From positions 2,464,001 through 2,528,000 of the forward strand of contig NZ_CP034179.1 in the NCBI RefSeq assembly GCF_003860345.1: a stretch of 64,000 nt of DNA. Reading direction: 5' to 3'. Each line of letters begins with the position of its first letter. Position 1 is the first letter of the stretch. The notes beneath the pieces were generated by a model. That model was not told where the DNA came from and did no database searches. It saw only the letters and a list, made by a program, of their open reading frames with translations. A program made the translations under genes and the position numbers. Origin of the DNA: Caenibius tardaugens NBRC 16725 (GTDB lineage Bacteria; Pseudomonadota; Alphaproteobacteria; Sphingomonadales; Sphingomonadaceae). Positions 7,538-16,745 of this stretch are shown piece by piece.

Positions 7538-7966
7538 ATGTCCGATACGGCATTTGCATTCACACCGGCGCAACAGGGCTTCATCGATGCGGCCCTGGGC
7601 AGCGGTTACAATCTGTGGAGCGGTATACGTCTGCTCGAGGCGCGCCGCGGGTTTGCGCGCGTGGCGTTCCGTCCGCGCGCCGAAATGCTCACCCCGTGGG
7701 GAACGCTCAACGGCTCGGTCATGAACGGGCTGGTCGAGGTGCCTTCGTTCGTGGCGCTGGTGACCGAACTGGCAGAGAGCGAACTGCCTGTCACGAGCGA
7801 TATCTTTATCCAGCACGCCCGCCCCATGCCCGGCGATGTGGAATATGTGATGGAGGGCACCCTGCTGCGCCGGGGGCGGACGATGGCGTGGACCGATGTG
7901 ACTGTTCTGGTGGATGGCAAGCCGGTGACTTACGCCCGGATCACCAAGACCATTGTGCCCCGCTGA
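7538..7966 (+). CDS. PaaI-like hotdog-fold thioesterase
   Basis: A 142-residue single hotdog-domain protein of the PaaI/acyl-CoA thioesterase class. The central helix segment TPWGTLNGSVMNGLVEVPSF matches the family position of the active-site helix, and the final strands (MAWTDVTVLVDGKPVTYARI) are typical. It probably hydrolyses an acyl- or aryl-CoA, releasing CoA from pathway or dead-end intermediates. The start at 7538 gives a 4-bp gap from the RidA-like gene. An upstream in-frame TTG would overlap that gene. Confidence 0.82.
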   Translation: MSDTAFAFTPAQQGFIDAALGSGYNLWSGIRLLEARRGFARVAFRPRAEMLTPWGTLNGSVMNGLVEVPSFVALVTELAESELPVTSDIFIQHARPMPGDVEYVMEGTLLRRGRTMAWTDVTVLVDGKPVTYARITKTIVPR

Positions 7967-8116
7967 TCCGGCCCATCATGCGGGCCTGACATGGTCCGTG
8001 CATTTTTGCACAAAAGCTGTGCAGCATCGGGGGCTTCGCTAACCCGCTGGAATCGGTCTATCCCCGCGCCGCACACCTTCGGCCAAGCATCGAAGGATCA
8101 TCCGGGAGAACAGGCC

Positions 8117-8983
8117 ATGGTACAGCCCATTATTCACAGCTTGCGCATGGCAGGGCATCTGGGGCTGCGCAGCCCCGATGGGCCGCTGTTCGCGCACAGC
8201 GCCCCTTCGCGCGATGCGGGGGCGCAACTGGATTATCTGGCGCAGCAGGGCTTTGCCGGGGCTTTCGACATCTATCTCAAGGTTCGTGCCGATGCGGAAC
8301 GCGCCGCAATCTCCGCGAAGCTGGCCGAACATGGCCTCGAAATGGGCACGTTCAACAACGATCTGGCCCATTGGGACAAGCCGCTGTGGAGCCGGAACGA
8401 CGCCGATGCGCAGGCGCTGATCCGGGCCAGCATTGAATCGAGCATTGCCACAGTGGCGCAGATGGGCAGCGGGGCGGCCGTCTGTGTCACGGGTTTGGAT
8501 GCCGCATACGAAAAGCCCGCGCAGATTGCGGCCATGATCGCCAATTTGCGCCGCATCGCCCCGCTTGCGGAAGACGCGGGGCTGACTTTGATGATCGAAC
8601 CGGTTGCCCCGCAATGGATTCCCGGCCTGCTGATCGACAGCATGGCCGATGGCGCGGCAATCGTACGCGCGGTGGATAGCCCGGCGGTGCGGCTGCTGTT
8701 CGACGTCGGCCATTGCGCGATGATGGGCGATGACGTGGTCCAGTCGCTTGATGCCCATTGGGATCTGATTGGCGGTATCCAGATTGCGGATGTGCCGGGG
8801 CGGGTGGAACCGCGTGCGGGGGTGATCGACTGGGTGCCTGTTCTGGGCAGGTTGATCGACCGCGGCTTCGACGGGCTGGTCGAGGTGGAATTGCTGACCA
8901 AGGAAGACAGCGCGCAAGGCGAGGCCAATCTGCTGGCCAGTTTGCGCGCGATCGACAACGAATTGAAAGAGAGGCCGATATGA
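8117..8983 (+). CDS. Hydroxypyruvate isomerase-like TIM-barrel protein
   Basis: A 288-residue protein of the xylose isomerase-like / Hyi superfamily. Metal-binding positions appear in MIEPV (Glu), FDVGHC (Asp/His), GGIQIADVPGR (the Hyi signature) and the final VEVELL (Glu). Such enzymes isomerise or epimerise hydroxy-aldehydes or ketones using a divalent metal. The ATG at 8117 has GGGAG upstream. A longer frame starting at 7991 encodes no family-like sequence. Its stop overlaps the next ATG (ATGA at 8980-8983), so it is coupled to the hydrolase gene. Confidence 0.85.
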   Translation: MVQPIIHSLRMAGHLGLRSPDGPLFAHSAPSRDAGAQLDYLAQQGFAGAFDIYLKVRADAERAAISAKLAEHGLEMGTFNNDLAHWDKPLWSRNDADAQALIRASIESSIATVAQMGSGAAVCVTGLDAAYEKPAQIAAMIANLRRIAPLAEDAGLTLMIEPVAPQWIPGLLIDSMADGAAIVRAVDSPAVRLLFDVGHCAMMGDDVVQSLDAHWDLIGGIQIADVPGRVEPRAGVIDWVPVLGRLIDRGFDGLVEVELLTKEDSAQGEANLLASLRAIDNELKERPI

Positions 8984-10014
8984 CGATAACCGAACAGATG
9001 ATCCAGACCAACGGCATTACCATGCGTATTGCCACTGCCGGGGAAGGCATGCCGGTGGTCTTTTGTCATGGTTTCCCGGGCCTGTGGTACAGCTGGCGCA
9101 ACCAGATGGAACCTGTGGCGCAGGCGGGTTTCAAGGCCGTGGCGGTGGACCAGCGCGGCTATGGCCGCAGCGATCGTCCGGTCGATCCGATCGAATACGA
9201 CGCAGACAAGGTCATGGACGATATGATCGGTCTGTTGGACGCACTGGGTGCGGAAAAGGCGGTGTTCGTCGGCCACGATTTCGGCGCGCAGCAGGTTTGC
9301 AACCTTGCCGTGCGGCACCCGGATCGCGTGGCGGGCGTGGTGATCATGGCCTGTCCTTATGACTTCGATCTGGCCGGGCGCGCCGGGCAGGGCAGCAAGG
9401 CCACTGCGGAACAGCGCGGCATGGAATGGGGCGGCGGCATGCGCCCGACCGAGGCCTTCGCCCTCGCTGCGGAAAGGCATTTCCTGCACTTGCACTATTT
9501 CCAGGACATTGGTGCGCCGGAACGTGAACTGGGCGCCCGCCCGGCCGATATCCTGACGCGGCTGTTCTGGGCGCTGAGCGGCGGCGGCAATTACAAGGAT
9601 TACGTCAATCATCCGTCCGAAGGGACCGGGTATCTCGATGTGCTCAGCGAAGCGCCGCCGCTGCCGTGGTCGTGGATGAGCGAAGCCGACATGCAGTACT
9701 ACATCGATGAATTCACCAGCGTCGAACCGGCACGGGCGTTTATCGGCGGGCTCAATTCCTATCGTATGGCGGATCGCAACTGGGAACTGGGTGAACCCTG
9801 GGCGGATGCCAATATCGAAGTCCCGGCCCTGTTCATTTCCGGCGCGGACGATATCGTTTTGAAGATGATCGCGCCCGATGCGCTCGACATCATGAAACAG
9901 CGCGTGCCCGATCTTCGCGGCATCGCCCTGATCGAGGGGGCGGGCCATTTCGTGCAGATGGAAAAGCCGGAAGAAACCACGCGGGCTCTGCTCGATTTCC
10001 TTGCGACGCTTTGA
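8980..10014 (+). CDS. Epoxide hydrolase-type alpha/beta hydrolase
   Basis: A 344-residue alpha/beta hydrolase. It shows the HGFPG oxyanion-hole motif, DQRGYGRSDRP, the nucleophile elbow GHDFGA with Asp100 (so an ester intermediate on Asp, as in epoxide hydrolases and dehalogenases) and the catalytic His in GAGHFVQMEKP. The cap region (about residues 140-250) is rich in aromatics and carries the tyrosines expected to hold the epoxide oxygen. It is the last gene of the rightward operon and is followed by a hairpin. Epoxide hydrolase is favoured; haloalkane dehalogenase is the alternative. Confidence 0.87.
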   Translation: MTITEQMIQTNGITMRIATAGEGMPVVFCHGFPGLWYSWRNQMEPVAQAGFKAVAVDQRGYGRSDRPVDPIEYDADKVMDDMIGLLDALGAEKAVFVGHDFGAQQVCNLAVRHPDRVAGVVIMACPYDFDLAGRAGQGSKATAEQRGMEWGGGMRPTEAFALAAERHFLHLHYFQDIGAPERELGARPADILTRLFWALSGGGNYKDYVNHPSEGTGYLDVLSEAPPLPWSWMSEADMQYYIDEFTSVEPARAFIGGLNSYRMADRNWELGEPWADANIEVPALFISGADDIVLKMIAPDALDIMKQRVPDLRGIALIEGAGHFVQMEKPEETTRALLDFLATL

Positions 10015-10020
10015 TTTTGA

Positions 10021-10069
10021 CGCCGTTTCGGGCTGGTGCGGGCCTTTGCCCTGCGCCAGCCTTACGGCG
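10021..10069. terminator. Bidirectional terminator-like hairpin between convergent genes
   Basis: An outer stem (CGCCGT at 10021-10026 with ACGGCG at 10064-10069) encloses an inner stem based on GGCTGG (10031-10036) and CCAGCC. It lies between the rightward hydrolase operon and the end of the leftward TetR gene. No long T run is seen, so strength is uncertain. Confidence 0.5.
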
Positions 10070-10082
10070 GCGTTTCAACGTA

Positions 10083-10766
10083 TTACACACCAAACCCGGC
10101 TGTGATGTAGGCCGTCAGGCGGTTTAGCAGGGCTTCGCGATCGTCAGGCCCGCAGCGGCCGTCCGACAGCAGCGCCAGACGCTCGTAATCCGCCGCGCTG
10201 TTGTGGTGCAGCACCCCCAGCGTGAAATGCAGGCGCCACAGGATGTCATCGCGATCGAGATGCGGCAGCGCATTTTCCAGCGCCTCGGCAAACCGGCGCA
10301 AATGGCGCACGTCGGTGCGAATGATCTCACGCACTTCGGCGGGGCCTTCGCGGCGGGCGCGGTTCAGATAGGTGAGCGCAGTGCGGCGTTCGTCGCTGCT
10401 CCATAATGTCGGCGGTTCGATCAACGCGCGCAGGATCGCGTTGGCATTGGGTGGGGCATTGGGCGGGGCATCGGCCAGGGCATCGCGTAGCATAGCCTGC
10501 CGTTCGCTGTTGAGTTCGCCTGCCCGCGTCCGGAAAATCTCCAGCAGCAATTCGTGCTTGGACCGGTAATGATAATTGATCGCCCCCAGATTGACCCCGG
10601 CGCGCGCGGTGATGTCGCGCGATGACACCGCTTCGAACCCCTGTTCAGCCACCAGTGATTCCGCCGCCAGAAAAATTCGTGTTTTGGCATTGCCTTCGAC
10701 GGGCGCGGTGGCGGCAGGGGTGGTTTCCGCCGCTTTGGCGCGCTTTTCGGCATTGTTTGCAGTCAT
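10083..10766 (-). CDS. TetR-family transcriptional regulator
   Basis: A 227-residue regulator. An Ala/Thr-rich, disordered-looking leader of about 27 residues precedes the TetR DNA-binding domain (KTRIFLAAESLVAEQGFEAV, then ITARAGVNLGAINYHYRSKHEL). The rest is the helical ligand and dimer domain, interrupted by a PPNAPPNAN repeat near residue 100. It diverges from the quinone reductase-FadB-ACAD-kinase operon, and the gap holds a perfect palindrome, so it most likely represses that operon and itself. The ligand may be an acyl-CoA or the pathway substrate. Confidence 0.9.
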   Translation of the reverse strand: MTANNAEKRAKAAETTPAATAPVEGNAKTRIFLAAESLVAEQGFEAVSSRDITARAGVNLGAINYHYRSKHELLLEIFRTRAGELNSERQAMLRDALADAPPNAPPNANAILRALIEPPTLWSSDERRTALTYLNRARREGPAEVREIIRTDVRHLRRFAEALENALPHLDRDDILWRLHFTLGVLHHNSAADYERLALLSDGRCGPDDREALLNRLTAYITAGFGV

Positions 10767-10815
10767 CTGCGCTCCCTAGCGGCAAAATCGAAGGTTGACA
10801 CGACTCGCCCTTTAT

Positions 10816-10831
10816 TCAAACAAGTGTTTGA
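10816..10831. promoter_or_regulatory. Palindromic TetR operator candidate
   Basis: TCAAACA-AG-TGTTTGA is a perfect inverted repeat with 7-bp arms and a 2-bp spacer. It lies in the 79-bp gap between the divergent TetR gene (start 10766) and the quinone reductase operon (start 10846), about 15 bp before the latter. Its size and symmetry fit a TetR dimer site. Confidence 0.7.
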
Positions 10832-10845
10832 TACGAACGTTGGGA

Positions 10846-11847
10846 ATGTCAATGAAAGCTGTAATCTGCCGGGAATTCGCCCCCGTCGAAGAACTGGAAA
10901 TCGGTGCGTTCGATGCGCCCGAAGTGGCGCCGGGCAAGGTGCTGATCGATGTGGAAGCCGCCGGGGTGAACTTCCCCGATGGCCTGATGGTGCAGGGCAA
11001 ATACCAGACCAAGCCGCCGGTGCCGTTCGTGCCGGGCAGCGAACTGGGCGGAACGGTGCGTGCCGTGGGCGAAGGCGTGACCGGCTTGGCCGTGGGCGAT
11101 CGGGTCGTGGCATTCAGCGGGACGGGTGGCTTCGCGCAGCAGGCGCTGGTTCCCGCGCCGCAGGTCTTCCCCTTGCCCGATGCGGCGGATGCGGTGGTCG
11201 CATCCGGGATGCTGATTACCTATGGCACCTCGTACCACGCGCTGAAGGATCGCGCGCAGCTCAAACCCGGCGAAACGCTGCTGGTGCTGGGCGCGGCGGG
11301 CGGCGTCGGGCTGGCCGCGGTGGAACTGGGCGCACTGATGGGTGCGCGAGTGATCGCGGCGGCATCGACGGAGGAAAAGCTGGCGCTGGCCCGCACGTAT
11401 GGCGCGGCCGAAACGATCAATTATGCCACCGAGGATTTCCGCGAGCGGATCAAGGAACTGACCGGCGGCAAGGGCGTGGACGTGGTTTACGATCCGGTCG
11501 GCGGCGATCTGACAGTGCCCGCGATCAAGTCGCTGGCCTGGTATGGTCGCCTGCTGGTGGTAGGGTTTGCCGCTGGGCAGATTCCGCAAATCCCCGCCAA
11601 CTTGCTGCTGCTGAAAAGCGCGTCGGCCGTGGGCGTGCTGTGGGGCAATTCCCTGCGTGCCGATCCGGTGCATCACGCGGGCAATATCGCCCAGCTGCTG
11701 GAATGGCTGGCAGCGGGCAGGATCAAGCCTGAAGTCGATACGGTTTTCCCGCTGGATCAGGCGGTCAAAGCAATCAATCACGTTATGGAACGGCGCGCGC
11801 AGGGCAAAGTGATCCTGACCATGGCCGCCGAAGGAGAAAGCAAATGA
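10846..11847 (+). CDS. NADPH:quinone oxidoreductase-like zinc-independent MDR protein
   Basis: A 333-residue medium-chain dehydrogenase/reductase of the quinone oxidoreductase type. GroES-like N domain: AGVNFPDGLMVQGKY and FVPGSELGGTVRAVGEG. Rossmann domain: LGAAGGVGLAAVELG near residue 147. No structural or catalytic zinc cysteines are present, as in QOR and enoyl-reductase members. It could reduce a quinone or an enoyl-CoA using NADPH. The start is ATG at 10846 or 10852; frames further upstream run through the operator. The final ATGA (11844-11847) couples it to the next gene. Confidence 0.88.
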   Translation: MSMKAVICREFAPVEELEIGAFDAPEVAPGKVLIDVEAAGVNFPDGLMVQGKYQTKPPVPFVPGSELGGTVRAVGEGVTGLAVGDRVVAFSGTGGFAQQALVPAPQVFPLPDAADAVVASGMLITYGTSYHALKDRAQLKPGETLLVLGAAGGVGLAAVELGALMGARVIAAASTEEKLALARTYGAAETINYATEDFRERIKELTGGKGVDVVYDPVGGDLTVPAIKSLAWYGRLLVVGFAAGQIPQIPANLLLLKSASAVGVLWGNSLRADPVHHAGNIAQLLEWLAAGRIKPEVDTVFPLDQAVKAINHVMERRAQGKVILTMAAEGESK

Positions 11848-13925
11848 ACGCGATGGTGACTTTCACCAAGCAGGGCCCGATTGCCGAGGCTCTGGTCGAC
11901 AACCCACCCGTCAACGCGACCTCCGCCGGTGTGCGGCAAGGGCTGGTCGATGCGGTGCGCCAGTTCGAAGCCGATCCGGAACTCAAGGTTCTGATCCTGC
12001 GCTGCGCCGGTCGCACGTTCATCGCCGGGGCGGATATCAAGGAATTCGGCAAGCCGATGGTTGGCCCGAACCTGACCGAAGCGATCGCCATGTTGGACGG
12101 GGCGTCCAAGCCTGTGATCGCGGCCGTCCACGGCACGGTGCTGGGCGGCGGGTTTGAAGTGGCGCTGGCGTGCCATTACCGCATCGCCGATCCGGCCACG
12201 CGTTTCGGCTTCCCCGAAGTGAAGCTCGGCCTCTTGCCGGGTGCGGGCGGTACACAGCGTACGCCGCGTCTGGCGGGCCTTGCCACAACGATCGAACTGG
12301 TCACCACGGGCAAGCAGATCAACGCGAAAAAGGCGCTGGAATCCGGGCTGATCGACCGCATTGCCGAAGGCGATCTCGCCGCAGCGGCGCATGCCTATGC
12401 CACCGAACTCGCTGCCGCCGGCACCGGGCCGCGCAGCGCGGGTGACCTGCCGATGCCGGAAGATGACGCGGCGCTGTTCGCCGATGCGCGCAAGAGCCTG
12501 GCCCGGTCGATGCGCGGCCAGACCGCGCCGTTGCTGGCGCTCGAAGCGATCCGTTTGGGCTACGACTATCCCTTCGCCGAAGCGCTCGAACGGGAATATG
12601 CGATGTGCAAGGAAGCGATCGCCGGGCCGCAATCGAAGGCGCTGCGCCATGTCTTTGCCGCTGAACGCGAAGTGGCGCGCATTCCGGACTTGCCCGCCGA
12701 TGTCACCGCGCGCGAGGTGAAGTCGGTTGGCGTCATCGGCCTTGGCGTCATGGGCCGGGGCATTGTCATGGCGATTGCCGCCGCAGGTATCCCGGTTGTG
12801 GCCGTTGGTCTGGATGACGAGCATGTCGCCAAGGCCATGGGTGCGATTGAAAAGATGTGGGGCTCCACGGTCAAGAAGGGCCGGATGAGCCAGGAACAGC
12901 TGGATCGCCAGCTCGCCCTGATCACGCGCAGCACCAACGTGGCAGACCTTGGCTCGGTCGATCTGGTGATCGAAGCGGTGACCGAAGACCTTGCCACCAA
13001 GGAAAAGGTCTTCGCCGAACTGGGCAAGGCAACACGCCCCGGCACGATCCTTGCCAGCAACACCTCGTTCCTCAATATCGAAAAGCTGGCTGATGCATCG
13101 GGCCGCGCGGAAGATGTCTGCGGGATGCACTTCTTCAACCCGGCCAATGTCATGCGCCTGCTCGAAAACGTGCGGGCGGAACGCACCGATCCGGCTGTGG
13201 TCGCCACGATCATGGATTTCGGCAAGCGTATCGGCAAGCTTTCGGTCCTTTCGGGTGTGTGCGACGGTTTCATCGTCAACCGCATGCTGTCCAAGCGTTC
13301 GCGCGAAGGCTTCTTCCTGGTCGAGGAAGGCGCTGCCCCTTCGGTGGTGGACAAGGCCGTATCGGGTTTCGGCTTCCCCATGGGGCCGTTCGCTCTGGGC
13401 GATCTGGCGGGCCTTGACGTGCAGGCCGCTGCGCGCAAATCGCGTGCTGCCAGCGCAAGCCCGCGTGAACTGCGTGCCGATTTCGTCGAACAGATGGTGG
13501 CGCAGGGTAACCTCGGCCAGAAGACCGGTTCCGGCTGGTACACTTATGACGAAAATCGCAAGGCCAGCCACAACCCGGCCACCGACGCAATGATCGCGGC
13601 CCATGCCGAAAAGCATGGTCTGAGCTTGCGCGAAATTGGCGAACAGGAAACGATCGAACGCCTCGTTTATGCCATGGTCAATGAAGGCGCGAAAATCCTG
13701 AGCGAAGGCGTTGCTGCCCGTCCGCAGGATATCGACGTGGCGATGATCAATGGCCTTGGCTTCCCGGCTTACACCGGCGGCCCGCTGTTCTGGGCCGACC
13801 AGATCGGTCTCGACAAGGTTCTCGCCCGGATCGAGGAATTCCGAGAGCAGCATGGCGATGCCTACTGGACGCCCGCACCGCTGCTGGTGGAACGCGCCAA
13901 GGCGGGACAGGGGTTCTACGCATGA
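11844..13925 (+). CDS. Bifunctional enoyl-CoA hydratase / 3-hydroxyacyl-CoA dehydrogenase (FadB/FadJ type)
   Basis: A 693-residue beta-oxidation enzyme. Residues 1-190 form a crotonase domain with the oxyanion segment IAGADIKEF and the catalytic region [16 protein letters not shown] to [17 protein letters not shown]. The NAD domain starts near residue 293 ([13 protein letters not shown]) and has the HFFNP motif with the catalytic His. Two 3HCDH C-terminal repeats follow ([37 protein letters not shown]). It hydrates enoyl-CoA and oxidises the 3-hydroxyacyl-CoA with NAD. Both ends overlap their neighbours by four bases (ATGA), so the operon is tightly coupled. Confidence 0.95.
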   Translation: MNAMVTFTKQGPIAEALVDNPPVNATSAGVRQGLVDAVRQFEADPELKVLILRCAGRTFIAGADIKEFGKPMVGPNLTEAIAMLDGASKPVIAAVHGTVLGGGFEVALACHYRIADPATRFGFPEVKLGLLPGAGGTQRTPRLAGLATTIELVTTGKQINAKKALESGLIDRIAEGDLAAAAHAYATELAAAGTGPRSAGDLPMPEDDAALFADARKSLARSMRGQTAPLLALEAIRLGYDYPFAEALEREYAMCKEAIAGPQSKALRHVFAAEREVARIPDLPADVTAREVKSVGVIGLGVMGRGIVMAIAAAGIPVVAVGLDDEHVAKAMGAIEKMWGSTVKKGRMSQEQLDRQLALITRSTNVADLGSVDLVIEAVTEDLATKEKVFAELGKATRPGTILASNTSFLNIEKLADASGRAEDVCGMHFFNPANVMRLLENVRAERTDPAVVATIMDFGKRIGKLSVLSGVCDGFIVNRMLSKRSREGFFLVEEGAAPSVVDKAVSGFGFPMGPFALGDLAGLDVQAAARKSRAASASPRELRADFVEQMVAQGNLGQKTGSGWYTYDENRKASHNPATDAMIAAHAEKHGLSLREIGEQETIERLVYAMVNEGAKILSEGVAARPQDIDVAMINGLGFPAYTGGPLFWADQIGLDKVLARIEEFREQHGDAYWTPAPLLVERAKAGQGFYA

Positions 13926-15130
13926 CCATCGGGTTCGAGCATAACGAAAAGACCGCTGACCTGCTGGCGCGCCTGCGCGCCTTCATGGCGGAACACATCT
14001 ACCCCAACGAAAAGCTCTATTATCAGCAGAAAACCGAAGGCGATCGCTGGGCGCACATTCCGCTGGTTGACGAGCTGAAGGCCAAGGCCAAGGCTGCCGG
14101 ACTGTGGAACCTGTTCCTGCCCGAAAGCCGCCATGGGGCAGGGCTGACCAATCTGGAATACGCGCCGCTGTGCGAGGAAATGGGCCGTGTCCATTTCTCG
14201 CCGCAAGTGTTCAACTGTCAGGCACCTGACACCGGCAACATGGAAACGCTGGAGCGTTTCGGCACCGAAGAGCACAAGGCGCGCTGGCTCGAGCCGATGC
14301 TCGACGGCAAAATGCGGTCGTCCTTCGTGATGACCGAACCGGCGGTGGCCTCGTCCGATGCGACGAACATCCAGAGTTCGATCGTGCGCGATGGCGATGA
14401 ATACGTCATCAACGGGCGCAAGTGGTGGATTTCGGGGATTGGCGAGCGCGATTGCCAGATTCTGATCTTCATGGGCAAGACCGATCCGACCGCCGAAAAG
14501 CACAAGCAGCAGTCGATGATCCTGATCCCGCGCGATACGCCGGGGATCACCGTGGTCCGCCCGATGACGCTGTTTGGCTATGACGATGCGCCGCATGGCC
14601 ATATGGAAATGATCTTCGAAAACGTCCGTGTCCCGGCATCGAACCTGCTGCTGGGCGAAGGGCGCGGGTTCGAAATCGCGCAGGCCCGCCTTGGGCCGGG
14701 CCGCATTCACCACTGCATGCGCCAGATTGGCATGGCCGAACGCGCGCTGGAGGCGATGTGCCGCCGGGTGAAAGAACGCGTCGCCTTTGGCAAGCCGCTG
14801 GCCGAACAGGGCGTGATTGTCGAACGCATCGCCAATTCGCGCATCATGATCGATCAGGCGCGCCTGCTGACGCTGCACGCCGCGCACAAGATGGACACGG
14901 TGGGCAACAAGGCGGCCAAGGCCGAAATCGGCATGATCAAGGTGGCAGCGCCGAATATGGCCTGTCAGGTGATCGACTGGGCCATCCAGGCGCATGGTGC
15001 GGCGGGCCTCAGCCAGGACTTCTTCCTTGCCGAATACTATGCCCATGCGCGCAAGATCCGCTTTGCGGACGGCCCTGACGAAGTGCACCGTCACCAGATC
15101 GGCCGCTCTGAACTCGCGAAGTATAGCTGA
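13922..15130 (+). CDS. Acyl-CoA dehydrogenase of the ADGP (ACAD10/11-like) type
   Basis: A 402-residue flavoprotein of the acyl-CoA dehydrogenase family: [16 protein letters not shown] (FAD and substrate loop), [18 protein letters not shown] and [20 protein letters not shown]. The usual catalytic YEGT is replaced by ADGP, as in ACAD10/ACAD11 relatives. In those, the partner kinase phosphorylates a 4-hydroxyacyl-CoA and the ACAD domain eliminates phosphate. The next gene is exactly such an APH-fold kinase. Simple alpha,beta-dehydrogenation is the alternative. The start overlaps fadB (ATGA). Confidence 0.9.
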   Translation: MTIGFEHNEKTADLLARLRAFMAEHIYPNEKLYYQQKTEGDRWAHIPLVDELKAKAKAAGLWNLFLPESRHGAGLTNLEYAPLCEEMGRVHFSPQVFNCQAPDTGNMETLERFGTEEHKARWLEPMLDGKMRSSFVMTEPAVASSDATNIQSSIVRDGDEYVINGRKWWISGIGERDCQILIFMGKTDPTAEKHKQQSMILIPRDTPGITVVRPMTLFGYDDAPHGHMEMIFENVRVPASNLLLGEGRGFEIAQARLGPGRIHHCMRQIGMAERALEAMCRRVKERVAFGKPLAEQGVIVERIANSRIMIDQARLLTLHAAHKMDTVGNKAAKAEIGMIKVAAPNMACQVIDWAIQAHGAAGLSQDFFLAEYYAHARKIRFADGPDEVHRHQIGRSELAKYS

Positions 15131-15138
15131 ACGAACCG

Positions 15139-16194
15139 ATGACGCAGGACATGGCAGATCGCTTCAAACTGGACCTCACGCGGCTGGACCCCTGGCTGCG
15201 TGAGCGTTTTCCCGATCTTACGGGCGCGATCACGGCGGAAAAGTTCGCAGGCGGGCAATCGAACCCGACCTATGCGATCCTTGTCGATGGCACGGCGCGC
15301 ATGGTCCTGCGCAAGAAGCCGCCCGGTGTCCTGCTGCCCTCGGCCCATGCGGTAGAGCGCGAGTATAAAGTCACGGCGGCGCTGGCGGACACCGATGTGC
15401 CCGTCGCCCGTCCGCTGGCGCTGTGCGAAGACCCGGACATCGTTGGCACGTCGTTTTTCGTGATGGAACACGCCTCGGGCCGCAATTTCTGGGATGCGCG
15501 TTTGCCCGACATGCAACCTGCGCAGCGCGGTGCGATCTACGATGCGATGATCACGGTGCTCGCGCGCCTGCACGCGGTCGATCCGGTGGCGGTCGGCCTC
15601 GCTGATTTCGGCAAGCCCGGCAATTATTTCGCGCGGCAGGTGGGGCGCTGGACCAAGCAATACCGCGCCACCGAAACGCAGACGATCGAGGCGATGGACC
15701 AGTTGATCGCATGGCTGCCCGCCAACGATCCCGGGCTGGAGGAAAGCCGCGTCGTTCATGGCGATTATCGCAATGACAACCTGATCTTTCATCCCGATCG
15801 GCCCGAAGTCATCGCTGTGCTCGACTGGGAATTGTCGACACTGGGCCATCCCCTGGCCGACCTTGCCCAGCACGTCATGGCGTGGCGGATCGATGCCGCG
15901 AATTTCCGGGGCTTGTCGGATTCCGATCTGCCCGCGCTCGGCATTCCGACGGAGCAGGCCTACCTTGCCCGCTATCAGCAACAGGCGGGCAGTGGACCGA
16001 TCGATCCGGCGCACTGGCGCTATGCGCTGGCCTTCGCGATGTTCCGCAATGCGGGCATCCGTCAGGGCGTTTACAAGCGTGCGCTGGAAGGCAATGCCTC
16101 AAGCGAGGCCGCGGCGCTGCATGGCGCAAAGGCTGCGCAGATTGCGGCGCTTGGCTGGCGCATCGCCCAAGGCGAAGATGACGCGCACATGTGA
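15139..16194 (+). CDS. APH-fold phosphotransferase (4-hydroxyacyl-CoA kinase-like)
   Basis: A 351-residue kinase-like protein of the aminoglycoside phosphotransferase fold. The N lobe has GGQSNPTYAI and MVLRKKPPG (ATP-binding Lys). The catalytic loop VVHGDYRNDNLIFHP (Brenner motif with Asp and Asn) and the metal site VLDWELSTLGHPLADL are intact. It is almost certainly not an antibiotic kinase: it follows an ADGP-type acyl-CoA dehydrogenase by 8 bp, the pairing seen as a fusion in ACAD11 and as LvaA/LvaC in levulinate catabolism. A strong terminator follows. Confidence 0.85.
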   Translation: MTQDMADRFKLDLTRLDPWLRERFPDLTGAITAEKFAGGQSNPTYAILVDGTARMVLRKKPPGVLLPSAHAVEREYKVTAALADTDVPVARPLALCEDPDIVGTSFFVMEHASGRNFWDARLPDMQPAQRGAIYDAMITVLARLHAVDPVAVGLADFGKPGNYFARQVGRWTKQYRATETQTIEAMDQLIAWLPANDPGLEESRVVHGDYRNDNLIFHPDRPEVIAVLDWELSTLGHPLADLAQHVMAWRIDAANFRGLSDSDLPALGIPTEQAYLARYQQQAGSGPIDPAHWRYALAFAMFRNAGIRQGVYKRALEGNASSEAAALHGAKAAQIAALGWRIAQGEDDAHM

Positions 16195-16217
16195 TCCGAT
16201 TACAGAGACTCTGCCTT

Positions 16218-16259
16218 GGCCCGGTCCGGTTCCTAGTGAACCAGACCGGGCCTTTTTTT
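16218..16259 (+). terminator. Rho-independent terminator after the fadB-ACAD-kinase operon
   Basis: A 15-bp stem (16218-16232 with 16238-16252, one C/A mismatch) has a CTAGT loop and is followed by seven T residues. It lies 24 bp past the kinase stop. It also separates this operon from the convergent leftward NTF2-EthD operon. Confidence 0.92.
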
Positions 16260-16283
16260 GGCATGTTTTGCGCGGGGCGGGGT

Positions 16284-16745
16284 CTATCCCAGTTCGCTGT
16301 TACCGGCGCCGATAATCGCGGGGTCGCCGGTCTGGCTGGCCCAGCGGGCATCGCGGCGCACGATCCGCCAGCCTTCTGCCCGGCGTTCCCACTGGTCGAT
16401 ATATTCGCCGTTGGAATCGAACACCGGCCCGGCGTGATCGCCAGTCCGCTGATGGCGGGCCTGAACATAGGCGCGGCTGGTGGCACGATCGCCATCGACA
16501 TCCACCAGAATGCTGCCGATCAGGTGCTGCGTGCCGCCGCATTTGTCGAGAAAGCGGGTCATATTGTCGCGCAGTTCGGCCATGCCGTGCTGTTCGACGC
16601 CCGTCCCGTAATCGAAACGCAGATCAGCGGCGAACACCTCGCCCAACTGGTCCCAGCTCTTGGTGTCGAGAACACGGGCAAAGCGTGACAGGCCACGGGT
16701 AATGTCCCGCTCGTCGAGCAGGGTTTGCAAAGAGATATCGGTCAT
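16284..16745 (-). CDS. NTF2-like (SnoaL-type) protein
   Basis: A 153-residue NTF2-fold protein: LLDERDITRGLSRFARVLDT, then WDQLGEVFAADLRFDYG, MTRFLDKCGGTQHLIGSI and EGWRIVRRDARW. These match the SnoaL-like group, in which an Asp/His pair in the cone can support dehydration or isomerisation. The ATG at 16745 overlaps the stop of the EthD-like gene (ATGA at 16742-16745). It is the last gene of a three-gene leftward operon. Function unknown beyond the fold. Confidence 0.83.
   Translation of the reverse strand: MTDISLQTLLDERDITRGLSRFARVLDTKSWDQLGEVFAADLRFDYGTGVEQHGMAELRDNMTRFLDKCGGTQHLIGSILVDVDGDRATSRAYVQARHQRTGDHAGPVFDSNGEYIDQWERRAEGWRIVRRDARWASQTGDPAIIGAGNSELG

Noticed and set aside
8272-9948. 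A 558-codon leftward frame across the TIM-barrel and hydrolase genes
   Set aside because: It is wholly antisense to two well-supported genes and switches character with each of them.
11778-13853. A 691-codon open frame antisense to fadB
   Set aside because: It mirrors the codon structure of the FadB gene, has no recognisable motifs and would overlap the gene completely.
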